From assembly GCA_016704465.1 (NCBI GenBank), contig JADJAD010000008.1, positions 310,001 through 374,000 of the forward strand: a stretch of DNA of 64,000 nt, written 5' to 3'. Below the pieces are notes generated by a model. That model was not told the DNA's origin. It searched no databases and worked only from the letters and a program-made list of their open reading frames with translations. Position 1 is the stretch's first letter. Each line of letters opens with the position of its first letter. Both the position numbers and the translations under genes were made by a program. Below are positions 17,594 through 26,980 of this stretch, piece by piece. Source of the stretch: Gemmatimonadota bacterium (GTDB lineage: Bacteria > Gemmatimonadota > Gemmatimonadetes > Gemmatimonadales > Gemmatimonadaceae).

Positions 17594-17765
17594 TGTTATC
17601 CGGACGCGGCGCGTCGGCCATCTGGGCATGGGCGCTGCCGCGCGGGGCGCATTCCGCGACGTCTGAGCGCCAATTCGGCCGTCGTGTACCGGCACCGCTG
17701 TTGCTTTCATGGTCGTGTGTCACTTGCGTTCCAGCTAACCGACTTCACGCCGATCCCCCGCGTCG

Positions 17766-20356
17766 ATGATAAATCCCGATCGCTTGACGGTGAAATCCAC
17801 CGAGGCCCTCAACGAGGCGCTCGCGCTCGCGCGTCGCACCGGCAATCCGCTCGTCTACGATCTGCACCTGCTCCAAGCCTTGCTGGCGCAGGACGACGGT
17901 ATCGTCGTTCCCGTGCTCCAGAAGATCGGCGTGAACCTGCCGACGCTGCGCGATGCGGTGGAGCGGGAGCTGGCGCGCTATCCGAAGCAGAGCGGCGCCC
18001 AGCCCTCGCTCTCGCGTGAGATGAACCAGATCATCGATCGCGCCGAAGAGGAGGCGCGCGGGCTCGGCGACGACTTCGTCTCCACCGAACACCTGCTGCT
18101 CGCCCTGACCGACGTGAAGGGGACCGAGAGCAAGGGATTGCTCGCGACCGCCGGTGCCGATCGCAGCGAGGTGCTGGCGGCGCTGCAGGCGGTGCGCGGC
18201 TCGCACCGGGTCACGGACCAGACGCCAGAGGAGAAGTACCAGGCGCTGCAGCGCTTTACCCGGGACCTGACCGAGCAGGCCCGCAAGGGCAAGCTCGACC
18301 CCGTGATCGGACGCGATGAGGAGATCCGCCGCGTGATGCAGGTGTTGTCGCGTCGGACCAAGAACAACCCGGTGCTGATCGGCGAGCCGGGCGTGGGGAA
18401 GACCGCCATCGCCGAGGGATTGGCGCAGCGCATTGTCAACGGCGACGTGCCGGAGGGGCTCAAGAACAAGCGACTGGTGTCGCTCGACATCGGTGCCCTC
18501 ATTGCCGGCGCCAAGTACCGGGGAGAGTTCGAGGAGCGGCTGAAGGCGGTGCTCAAGGAGATCGCCGACTCGGACGGCTTGTTCATCGTGTTCATCGACG
18601 AGATGCACACGATCGTTGGCGCAGGCAAGGCCGAGGGCTCCATGGACGCGGGCAACATGCTCAAGCCGATGCTCGCGCGTGGTGAGTTGCGGGTCGTCGG
18701 TGCGACGACGCTCGACGAGTACCGGAAGCACGTCGAGAAGGACCCGGCGCTCGAACGGCGCTTCCAGCCGGTCTTCGTGGGCGAGCCCTCGGTGGAAAGC
18801 TCCATCGCGATCCTGCGCGGACTCAAGGAGCGCTACGAGGCGCACCACGGCGTGCGCATCACCGACGGGGCGATCGTGGCCGCGGCCACGCTCTCCAATC
18901 GCTACATCGGCGACCGCTTCCTTCCCGACAAGGCGATTGACCTGGTCGACGAGGCGGCGTCGCGCCTGCGCATCGAGATCGACTCCATGCCGCAGGAGAT
19001 CGACGAGGTGGAGCGACGCATCGTGCAGTACGAAATCGAGCGGCAGGCGCTCCAGAAGGAGACCGACCCGGCGGCAGTCGAGCGCCGACAGACGCTGGAA
19101 CGGGAATTGGCCGACGAGCGGGAGCGCACGGCAGGAATGAAGGCCCAGTGGCAGCGGGAAAAGGAGTCGCTCGGCGCCGTCGGGAAGATCAAGGAGGAGA
19201 TCGACGCGGCCAAGACGGCATCGGAGCAGGCGACGCGCAGCGGCGACCTCGGGCGAGCGGCTGAGATCCAATACGGGACGATCCCGCAGCTCGAGCGACA
19301 GCTGAAGGAAGTGGAGGCTGGGCTGGGGTCGCGCAGCGAGGGCGGGCGTCGATTCCTCAAGGAGGAAGTCACGGCCGACGACATCGCGGATGTTGTCTCG
19401 CGCTGGACCGGCATCCCCGTCACCCGCATGATGGAAGGGAGCGCGAGCGCCTCTCCAAGCTCGAGGACGAATTGGCGAATCGAGTGGTTGGACAGCGCGA
19501 GGCGGTCGTGGCGGTGGCCAACGCCGTGCGCCGGTCGCGCGCGGGGCTGCAGGATCCCAATCGCCCCATCGGGTCGTTCATCTTCCTCGGCCCCACCGGG
19601 GTTGGAAAGACCGAGACCGCGCGTGCGCTGGCGGAGTTCCTCTTCGACGACGAGACCGCGATGGTGCGGATCGACATGTCGGAGTACATGGAGAAGCACG
19701 CGGTGGCCCGGCTCATCGGCGCTCCCCCCGGGTACGTCGGGTATGAAGAGGGCGGGCAGCTGACGGAGGCCGTGCGTCGGCGCCCGTACCAGGTCGTGCT
19801 CTTTGACGAGATCGAGAAGGCCCATCCCGACGTGTTCAACGTCTTCCTCCAGATCCTCGACGACGGACGCCTCACGGACTCGCAGGGACGCACGGTCGAC
19901 TTCCGCAACGTCGTCATCATCATGACCTCGAATGTGGGGTCGGCCTTGATTCTCGAACACGTCGACAGCGATTGGGCATTGGTCGAGACGCAGGTCACGG
20001 CGGCGCTGCGCCAGCACTTCAAGCCCGAGTTCCTCAACCGCGTCGACGACATCATCGTCTTCAAGCCGCTGGGCCGGGAACAGATCGCGCGCATCGTGCA
20101 GTTGCAGCTGAAGCGCCTGCGTGCGCTCCTGGCCGACCGCAAGCTGTCGCTCGAGCTGTCCGATGCCGCGACGGCCAAGCTGGCGGACGAGGGCTACGAG
20201 CCGGCGTTCGGCGCGCGGCCGCTCAAGCGCGCCGTGCAGCGGCTGCTCCAGAATCCGTTGGCCCTCAGCATCCTGCAGGGGACGTTTGAAGAGGGCGACG
20301 CCATTCGCGCCGACGTGGGCGCGGACGGGGAGCTGCACTTCTCCAAGGTCGGCTAG
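17766..20356 (+). CDS. clpB: Chaperone ClpB (one frameshift)
   Basis: ClpB is a hexameric AAA+ disaggregase working with DnaK. The first part (from ATG 17766) has the ClpN domain, the first ATPase domain with Walker A GEPGVGKT at residues 206-213 and the middle coiled coil. At 19437-19439 the run GGG should be GGGG. Adding one G restores MMEGERERLSKLEDELANR and joins the second ATPase domain, with Walker A GPTGVGKTE, in the other frame up to TAG 20356. The joined protein would have about 863 residues, the normal size. The lesion is almost certainly a homopolymer error. tadA starts 6 bases after the stop. Confidence 0.93.
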
Positions 20357-20362
20357 TCGCGC

Positions 20363-20857
20363 GTGACGCTGCCCGTCGACGAAGGGTTCATGCAGGAGGC
20401 CCTCACCCTGGCCCGGGCCGCGGCCGACGCGGGTGAGGTGCCCGTGGGGGCGCTTGTCGTGCACGACGGCGTCGTGATCGCCCGCGGCGCCAACAGGACC
20501 CTGCGTGACCAGGACCCCACCGCTCACGCCGAGGTCGTGGCGCTGCGGGCGGCGGCGTCGGCGCTGGGGCGCTGGCGGCTCGCCGGGTGCACGCTCTATG
20601 TGACGCTCGAGCCGTGCGCCATGTGTGCCGGCGCGATCGTGCTGGCGCGGGTGGATCGTGTGGTCTTCGGCGCCTGGGACGAGAAGGCCGGGATGGCCGG
20701 CTCCCTGGAGGACCTGTTGCGGCATCCGCGCCTCAACCATCGCCCCGCGGTGGGAGCCGGCGTCGCCAGCGAGGCGTGTGGTGCCGTGCTGCGCGACTTC
20801 TTCGCGGCTCGCCGGAGCCCCGGCGCGGACGACTCCGGGGACGGCCACACAGGCTGA
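20363..20857 (+). CDS. tadA: tRNA-specific adenosine deaminase
   Basis: This 164-residue zinc enzyme changes adenosine to inosine at the wobble position of tRNA-Arg(ACG). The zinc site is complete: the HAE motif (TAHAEV) with the catalytic glutamate and PCAMC for the two cysteines. The protein starts at GTG 20363, right behind clpB. The length is close to E. coli TadA. The C-terminal 15 residues are polar and not conserved. Confidence 0.93.
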   Translation: MTLPVDEGFMQEALTLARAAADAGEVPVGALVVHDGVVIARGANRTLRDQDPTAHAEVVALRAAASALGRWRLAGCTLYVTLEPCAMCAGAIVLARVDRVVFGAWDEKAGMAGSLEDLLRHPRLNHRPAVGAGVASEACGAVLRDFFAARRSPGADDSGDGHTG

Positions 20858-20974
20858 GGAGCGGTTCGCGGCGTCCGGACATGTCCCCGATTCGCAGCGC
20901 GCGCGCTGTCGCAGCTGGCTCGCCCCACCGCGGCGGTGGCGGCAAAGTCTCCGGCACCAACGACACCGCGCTCG

Positions 20975-21003
20975 TTGACTCCGGTTTTGTCCCGGGATAT
21001 TCT
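20975..21003 (+). promoter_or_regulatory. Promoter of the first tRNA-Ser gene
   Basis: TTGACT at 20975-20980 and TATTCT at 20998-21003 are 17 bases apart. Transcription would begin near 21010, a few bases before the tRNA at 21017. The spacing and position fit a stable-RNA promoter. Confidence 0.7.
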
Positions 21004-21016
21004 TGGTGTCTGTCCT

Positions 21017-21103
21017 GGACAGGTGTCCGAGTGGTTGAAGGAGCCGGTCTCGAAAACCGGTGTACCGGCAACGGTACCGTGGGTTCGAATCCCACCCTGT
21101 CCG
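21017..21103 (+). tRNA. tRNA-Ser(CGA)
   Basis: The 7-bp acceptor stem GGACAGG/CCTGTCC, a D arm, an anticodon stem CCGGT/ACCGG with loop CTCGAAA (anticodon CGA), a long variable arm and the T arm with GGTTCGAATCC form a class II tRNA of 87 bases. It reads UCG serine codons, which are common in this GC-rich sequence. CCA is not encoded. Confidence 0.95.
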
Positions 21104-21130
21104 TTGAAGTTGGCCGCCGCATGGTGGCGC

Positions 21131-21160
21131 GAGTTGACGCGAGTTGACGCGCGTTGACGC
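21131..21160 (+). repeat. Three tandem copies of a 10-bp unit containing TTGACG
   Basis: GAGTTGACGC occurs at 21131 and 21141 and GCGTTGACGC at 21151. Each copy carries a -35-like TTGACG. The array lies between the two tRNA-Ser genes and before a hairpin. No clear -10 element is placed well behind it. Confidence 0.8.
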
Positions 21161-21183
21161 GTGCGTCGGCAGTTCGTCGATAG

Positions 21184-21210
21184 ACGCGCCGGAGCCGTTT
21201 TCCGGCGCGT
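21184..21210 (+). terminator. Hairpin between the two tRNA-Ser genes
   Basis: A perfect 10-bp stem (ACGCGCCGGA at 21184-21193 with 21201-21210) has a 7-base loop. It lies about 80 bases after the first tRNA and may end its transcript. Only a short T-containing stretch follows. Confidence 0.5.
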
Positions 21211-21325
21211 TGTCGCTTGCAGCATCACCGCGGTGGTTCAACACAATAGGGTCGCTCGGGTGGCGTCCAACGTCTGGTGGCTCGCACGCGAGCGCCGCGG
21301 CGGACTGACCCGCGACGTACGTTGA

Positions 21326-21413
21326 GGACGGGTGGCCGAGTGGTTTAAGGCGCACGCCTGGAAAGTGTGTGTACGTTGATAGCGTACCGAGGGTTCGAAT
21401 CCCTCCCCGTCCG
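21326..21413 (+). tRNA. tRNA-Ser(GGA)
   Basis: The acceptor stem GGACGGG/CCCGTCC, an anticodon stem CACGC/GTGTG with loop CTGGAAA (anticodon GGA), a long variable arm and a T arm with GGTTCGAATCC form an 88-base class II tRNA that reads UCC and UCU. CCA is not encoded. It is the second serine tRNA within 400 bases. Confidence 0.95.
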
Positions 21414-21595
21414 TCAGGGGGTTTGCCCCAGCTCCGGCCCCTCGCTTCGGCGGGGGGCCGTGTGCGTTGATGCTGCGTTCATGCAGCAGGGCGACATTGC
21501 CCGCGGGCTTGCCCCCGGTCGACTTCCGGGCGAGCATGTTCGTGCGGCCAGCACGACTCCCGGTCCTGGTGCACTCACTCCTTTCGAACACGCGA

Positions 21596-22423
21596 ATGCC
21601 GAACATCGCCGAGCTGCACCCGCAGGTCGTTCATTTCGTGATTGGTCTCCTTATCATGGGGGTCCTTTTCCGGCTCGTCGCGCTCTCGGGAAAGCTGCGC
21701 TGGACCGGCCCGGCGGCGACCGTGCTCATCGTGATCGGCACCCTGGCCGCCGCGGCCGCGGTGAAGTCCGGGGCGGACGCGCACGGCCCTGTCGAGCGAG
21801 TTCCGGGGGCACGCAGCGTCGTGCAGGCGCATGAGGAGCTGGGCGAACGGACCCGCAACGTCTTCATCGGCGTCACGCTGCTCGAACTGCTGGCCCTCGC
21901 CCTGTCCGGCACGCCGCAACGCGCGACCCGCCTCGCCTCGGCCGCCGTCGGACTCTTCGGCCTCGTGGTCCTGTACCAGACAGGTGAGGAGGGCGGTGAA
22001 CTCGTGTATTCGTACGCGGGAGGTGTCGGGATCCGCAGTGGCGATCCGGCCGATGTGGGGCGCCTGCTGCTCGCCGGGCAGTATCACCAGGCCATGCTGG
22101 ATCGACAGGCCGGTCGCGGCGAAGCCGCCGCGACGCTCATCGCCGATATCGCCCGACGGCATCCGACCGACACCACCGTCATCATGCTCGCCATCGAGTC
22201 GACGCTCCGCGACCGGCAGGATCCCGCCGCCGCCCTGGTCGCCCTCGATGCGTTCACGCCACCGGCCGACAATCGTCGCCTGGTGCTCGGCGTCGGGACG
22301 CTCCGGGTCGATGCGCTGGCTGCCGCCGGCCTGCGAGACTCGGCCCGGGCAACACTGGAGACGTTGATGAAGGCCATCCCGGACAATCCACGCCTGCAGG
22401 CCAAGCTCGACTCCCTGCGATAG
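21596..22423 (+). CDS. DUF2231-type membrane protein with a C-terminal TPR-like domain
   Basis: The 275-residue protein begins MPNIAELHPQVVHFVIGLLI, the typical start of DUF2231 membrane proteins, and has about four hydrophobic helices in the first 140 residues. The second half (from about residue 155) is soluble and helical, with Ala-rich pairs of helices such as LLLAGQYHQAMLDRQAGRGE that resemble tetratricopeptide repeats. The function is unknown; DUF2231 proteins are sometimes thought to bind haem. ATG 21596 was chosen because it places the conserved HP-x-x-VHF motif at the N-terminus. The longer upstream ORF runs into the tRNA region. Confidence 0.65.
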   Translation: MPNIAELHPQVVHFVIGLLIMGVLFRLVALSGKLRWTGPAATVLIVIGTLAAAAAVKSGADAHGPVERVPGARSVVQAHEELGERTRNVFIGVTLLELLALALSGTPQRATRLASAAVGLFGLVVLYQTGEEGGELVYSYAGGVGIRSGDPADVGRLLLAGQYHQAMLDRQAGRGEAAATLIADIARRHPTDTTVIMLAIESTLRDRQDPAAALVALDAFTPPADNRRLVLGVGTLRVDALAAAGLRDSARATLETLMKAIPDNPRLQAKLDSLR

Positions 22424-22431
22424 CGTCGCGC

Positions 22432-22456
22432 GCGAGAGGCATCTCCTGCCTCTTGC
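22432..22456 (+). terminator. Terminator-like hairpin after the DUF2231 gene
   Basis: GCGAGAGGCA (22432-22441) pairs with TGCCTCTTGC (22447-22456), giving 10 bp with one G-U and a 5-base loop, 9 bases after the stop codon. The rest of the 300-base gap up to 22722 shows no convincing gene; the 88-codon ORF there has no family features. Confidence 0.5.
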
Positions 22457-22722
22457 GCTCCTATTGCCGTGGCCAAAGCGTACACGTGCGCTACGCCATG
22501 TCGTTCGGCCGCCACGACTCCGGCGCCGAACCGGGGCGTGATCGCGTGATATGGGACACAATGACGTCGTGTCGCATGGCACACGATCTGCCGAACAGCG
22601 AGGGCGAGAGACGCGCGTGCGAAGGACGAGGCGATGGAGCTACCCGAGCCTGGGTGAGGCTCGGCGGCTTACGCTGCACGCTCGACTCCCGCTGGACCTC
22701 CGTCGAACAGGAGTCGTGATCC

Positions 22723-23667
22723 GTGCGTGAGAACCGACAGCTGACGACGCTCGCCCGCATCGCCCTGCTGGTGACCGCTGGCGATCTGGCCACGAAGGCC
22801 GCCGCGAAGGAACTGCTGTCGAGTGAAGCAACCTGGTTCGCCCCGTGGCTGCACTTCGCGGTAATCCACAACGATCAAGGGGCCTTCGGCTGGACGGTGG
22901 GCGCGTACACGTGGCAGCTCAATCTCGCGCTGACGCTCGCGGCCATCGCCTTCATGATCCCGGTCACGCGAGATCTCTCCCGCGTGGACCCGCGCGCGCC
23001 GACGGCCCTCGGCCTCATCGTCGGGGGCGCACTTGGTAACCTCGCCAGTCTCGTCACATCGCCATACGGGGTGGTCGACTTCATCCAGATCGACCTCGAG
23101 CGACACGGCGTGGCGCTCAACGTGGCAGACATCGCGGCCTACGCCGGTTTGGCGATGATCCTGCGCACTGGAGGCCTGCTCGTCGCCGCGTTGCGGCGCG
23201 AGGTGCGGCTTCGTGAACCACGGCGGACGACTGCCGTGCGCAGCGTCTTCGCCGAGAAGGCGCAGCTGTCCAAGGGACTGAGGGCCGGACTTGGGGCGGG
23301 GTTGGAGGCGGGACTGGAGGCCGGGATGAAGGGCGACACGACGGAGGGCGTGCGCTCAGGAGGACGGACGCGCTCGGCGAGCGGTCTGCCGAAGGCCGGT
23401 CACGAGGTGGTCGTGATGGAGTTCGACCGTGTTGGACGCCCGTCAGCGAGCCGGGGCGACATGACCGTCCGGAGCGAGCGAGAGGTCGAGGGTCCGGGGA
23501 TTGGCCGCGTTTCGAAGGAGCCCGCGGCGACGGTTCGGCTCCGGCGCGACGGTCCGCGACGCGTCGTCGTTGGGGAGATCGCTCCCCGGCTCGAGGTAGA
23601 GGAGACGGGTGGGGAGCGCCTCTCTCGCCACGCCGAGCCCGGGGCTCCCCGAGACCTCGATCGCTGA
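22723..23667 (+). CDS. Divergent signal peptidase II (LspA-like) with a long C-terminal tail
   Basis: The first 165 residues match LspA, the membrane protease that cuts lipoprotein signal peptides. They contain GDLATKAAAK, VIHNDQGAFG, GGALGN, GVVDFI and LNVADIAAYAG, with four hydrophobic segments. The two catalytic aspartates (VVD and N-x-AD) are present. In the usual GN-x-x-DR motif the Asp and Arg are replaced (GNLASL), which is unusual. About 150 extra residues follow, polar and charged, with a small repeat (GLRAGLGAGLEAGLEAG). Known LspA proteins end near residue 170. GTG 22723 has CAGGAG about 10 bases upstream. It may be a specialised paralogue. Confidence 0.65.
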   Translation: MRENRQLTTLARIALLVTAGDLATKAAAKELLSSEATWFAPWLHFAVIHNDQGAFGWTVGAYTWQLNLALTLAAIAFMIPVTRDLSRVDPRAPTALGLIVGGALGNLASLVTSPYGVVDFIQIDLERHGVALNVADIAAYAGLAMILRTGGLLVAALRREVRLREPRRTTAVRSVFAEKAQLSKGLRAGLGAGLEAGLEAGMKGDTTEGVRSGGRTRSASGLPKAGHEVVVMEFDRVGRPSASRGDMTVRSEREVEGPGIGRVSKEPAATVRLRRDGPRRVVVGEIAPRLEVEETGGERLSRHAEPGAPRDLDR

Positions 23668-23678
23668 GGATTGCCCGC

Positions 23679-23692
23679 GAGGCGATCGCCTC
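23679..23692. other. Perfect 14-bp palindrome between lspA-like and dgc genes
   Basis: GAGGCGATCGCCTC is its own reverse complement and lies 12 bases after the lspA-like stop. A second short hairpin (GGCGGT/ACCGCC, 23822-23837) lies just before the diguanylate cyclase start. Either could be an operator, but no protein is indicated. Confidence 0.4.
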
Positions 23693-23859
23693 AGGAGGGC
23701 ACCGGAGGGGGGAAGCCGGACGGGCCGTCGGGACCTCCGCCTGACGGCACCCACCGCGTACGCGGCGGCGCCTCGCGAAGACCGCTCGGTGACGTGATCC
23801 GGCCTCAAGCGTATCTGGTTAGGCGGTTTCTACCGCCATGACCAGAGTCTTCACGTCGC

Positions 23860-25401
23860 ATGCGCCTGTCGTTCGGCCAGAAACTCACCCTCGCATTTGC
23901 TGCTGCGGTCGCGATTCTCCTGGCGACCGCGGTGGTGTCGTATCGCAACACGAGAGAGTTGCTGCGCACCACCGACGCCGTGACGCACTCGCAGTCGGTG
24001 CTGGCGACGCTGGACGGCATCGCCGCCGCGATGTCGGACGCCGAGGCGCTGCTGCGTGAGGATCGTGCGAGCGACCTGTCCGCGCCCCGGGCCCGACTGC
24101 AGCAGATCGAGCAGGCGGTCCTCGCCCACATCGACGCCTTGCGCCAGCTGGCGGAGTTCGACACGCTCCTGACCGCTGGTGCGAGCCCCCTCGACGCGAC
24201 AGTGCGCTCGCGAATGGCAGAGTGGCGGACGATCGTCGATGACACCGTCGGCGCGCGCGCCGGCTCGGCCGCTGAACCGGCGGCGCCGCCGTACCGCTCG
24301 GCTGCGCGCGAATCGGCGCTTGCGCAGCTGGGGCAACTGCGCGATTTGGAGGGGCGACAGCTGCGGCAGCGCTCCGCCGCGGCGCGCAGCGGGGCCGACC
24401 GCGCTGAATGGATCCTGTTCGTGGGACTCCTGCTGGTCCTCGCGCTCGCCCCGCTCGCCTTTCTCATGGTGCGCAACGACTTTCGGTTGCGGCTGGACTC
24501 GGAGCGCAAGCTGCGGGAGAGCGAAGCGCGCTTTCGCGCGGCCGCCGACGGGAGCCTCGACGCGTTCTATGTCCTTCGGGCGGTACGCGACGGCATGGGG
24601 GTGGTGATGGATTTCGAGTTCGTGGACCTCAACGCGCGCGCGGAGACGCTGCTGGGACACCGTCGCGAGATGGTGCTGGGCCAGCGGCTCTGTGAGCTGA
24701 TCCCCTCCACTCGCTCGAACGGCTACCTGGACAAGTACCGGCTGGTCCTGGAGACTTCGCACGTGCTCGAGGAGGAGTTCGAGGTCGAGGCCAGAGGGTA
24801 CGACGCCGCGTGGATCCATCACCAGGTGGTGCCGCTGGACGATGGTGTGGCCATCACGTCGCGCGACATCACGGAGCGCAAGCAACAGGAGGAGGCGCTG
24901 CGGGCGCTGTCGCTGGTCGACGAGCTCACGGGACTCTACAATCGCCGGGGCTTCCTGACGCTGGCGCAGCAGCAGCTCAAGCAGGCCCGGCGCGGGCATC
25001 GCGAGCTCGTCCTTCTGTTCATCGACATGGATGACTTCAAGGAGATCAACGACAACTTCGGTCACTCCGAGGGCGACGCCGCGCTGGTGCGGGCATCGCA
25101 GATCCTGAAGCACACGTTCCGCGACTCGGATATCGTCGCGCGGGTGGGAGGGGACGAGTTCGTGGTGTTGGCGACCGACACCGGGGCGACGGGGAGCGAG
25201 GTGATCATCGGCCGCCTGCGCGACGAGCTGCGCGAGCGGAATGAGCGCGACGGCTATCCGTATCGCCTGTCGTTCAGCGTGGGCGCGTCGCGGTTCGATC
25301 CCGACGCACCGCCGTCGATCGAGGAGCTGATGGCGGCGGCCGACCATATGCTGTACGCGCAGAAGAAGCAGAAGCGACAGGCGCCGTTGTCGGCGGTATA
25401 G
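23860..25401 (+). CDS. Membrane diguanylate cyclase with CHASE3-like, PAS and GGDEF domains
   Basis: The 513-residue protein has an N-terminal TM helix, a periplasmic helical sensor of about 150 residues resembling CHASE3, and a second TM helix (ILFVGLLLVLALAPLAFLMV). A PAS domain follows (residues about 220-345, ending VAITSRDITERKQ), then a GGDEF domain. The catalytic GGDEF sequence is exact at residues 430-434. The product inhibition site RDSD lies five residues before it, so feedback control by c-di-GMP is likely. LVDELTGLYNRRGF marks the domain start. It should make c-di-GMP in response to an unknown signal. It seems to be a single gene. Confidence 0.92.
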   Translation: MRLSFGQKLTLAFAAAVAILLATAVVSYRNTRELLRTTDAVTHSQSVLATLDGIAAAMSDAEALLREDRASDLSAPRARLQQIEQAVLAHIDALRQLAEFDTLLTAGASPLDATVRSRMAEWRTIVDDTVGARAGSAAEPAAPPYRSAARESALAQLGQLRDLEGRQLRQRSAAARSGADRAEWILFVGLLLVLALAPLAFLMVRNDFRLRLDSERKLRESEARFRAAADGSLDAFYVLRAVRDGMGVVMDFEFVDLNARAETLLGHRREMVLGQRLCELIPSTRSNGYLDKYRLVLETSHVLEEEFEVEARGYDAAWIHHQVVPLDDGVAITSRDITERKQQEEALRALSLVDELTGLYNRRGFLTLAQQQLKQARRGHRELVLLFIDMDDFKEINDNFGHSEGDAALVRASQILKHTFRDSDIVARVGGDEFVVLATDTGATGSEVIIGRLRDELRERNERDGYPYRLSFSVGASRFDPDAPPSIEELMAAADHMLYAQKKQKRQAPLSAV

Positions 25402-25441
25402 CGCTTCATTTTCGCGGGGGGGCGGCGCATATTGGCCGCTC

Positions 25442-25986
25442 ATGGCACCTACGCGTACGATCGCGCTCGACGCCCGGGCCGTGGCGAGGACCCTGCGCCG
25501 CATGGCCGACGAAGTCGTCGAGTTGTTTGATGGGACGGACGACCTGATCGTGGTCGGCATTCAGCGACGCGGCGTCCAGTTGGCGGATCGCCTGGTCGAG
25601 ATGATCGCCGAGCGCGAGGGGGTGCGGTTGAAGCGCGGCGCGCTCGACATCACCCTGTATCGCGACGACCTGCAGACCGTCGGCCCGCGCCCGGTGGTGG
25701 GCAAGACCGACCTGCCCTGGTCGATCGACCGCCAGCGGGTGGTGATCGTGGACGACGTGCTGTACACCGGGCGAACGATTCGCGCCGCGCTCGACGAGCT
25801 GGCCGACTTCGGTCGCCCGTCGCGCATAGCCCTCGCCGTGCTGGTGGACCGCGGGGGGCGGGAGTTGCCGATCCACGCCGACATCGTGGGCAGGACCATG
25901 GACGTCCCGGCGGGCGCGCGAGTCGATGTGCTGGTGGGCGACCTCGATGGCGAGGATTCGGTCGTCCTCGTCCCGCCGGTGGACGC

Positions 25987-25990
<4 letters not shown>
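25442..25990 (+). CDS. pyrR: Pyrimidine regulatory protein / uracil phosphoribosyltransferase PyrR
   Basis: This 182-residue protein has the type I phosphoribosyltransferase fold with the PRPP-binding loop VVIVDDVLYTGRT and the LIVVGIQRRGVQLADRL start strand. In Bacillus, PyrR binds pyr mRNA and controls attenuation; it is also a weak uracil phosphoribosyltransferase. It leads the pyrR-pyrB-pyrC set and overlaps pyrB by 4 bases. I could not find a clear PyrR-binding anti-antiterminator upstream, so RNA control here is only inferred from the family. Confidence 0.93.
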
Positions 25991-26943
<953 letters not shown>

Positions 26944-26944
26944 T

Positions 26945-26977
26945 CCCTCCCGTCCCCCGTCCCCCGTCCCCCGTCCC
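26945..26977. repeat. CCCCCGT heptamer tract before pyrC
   Basis: The 37-base spacer between pyrB and pyrC is almost wholly a tandem array of the heptamer CCCCCGT. The same unit occurs at 40748-40780 and, inverted, at 47756-47780. The G-rich strand has runs of 3-5 G spaced by AC, which could form a G-quadruplex. Confidence 0.85.
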
Positions 26978-26980
26978 AAC

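Noticed and set aside
21017..21413. selC (tRNA-Sec) near selB
   Set aside because: Both tRNAs have serine anticodons CGA and GGA and normal 7-bp acceptor stems; neither has a UCA anticodon.
22453..22719. 88-codon plus-strand ORF between the DUF2231 and lspA-like genes
   Set aside because: No ribosome-binding site, no family features and Arg-rich composition similar to random GC-rich frames.
25402..25441. PyrR-type attenuator before pyrR
   Set aside because: The 40-base spacer after the diguanylate cyclase gene is too short and has no recognisable binding loop or terminator.
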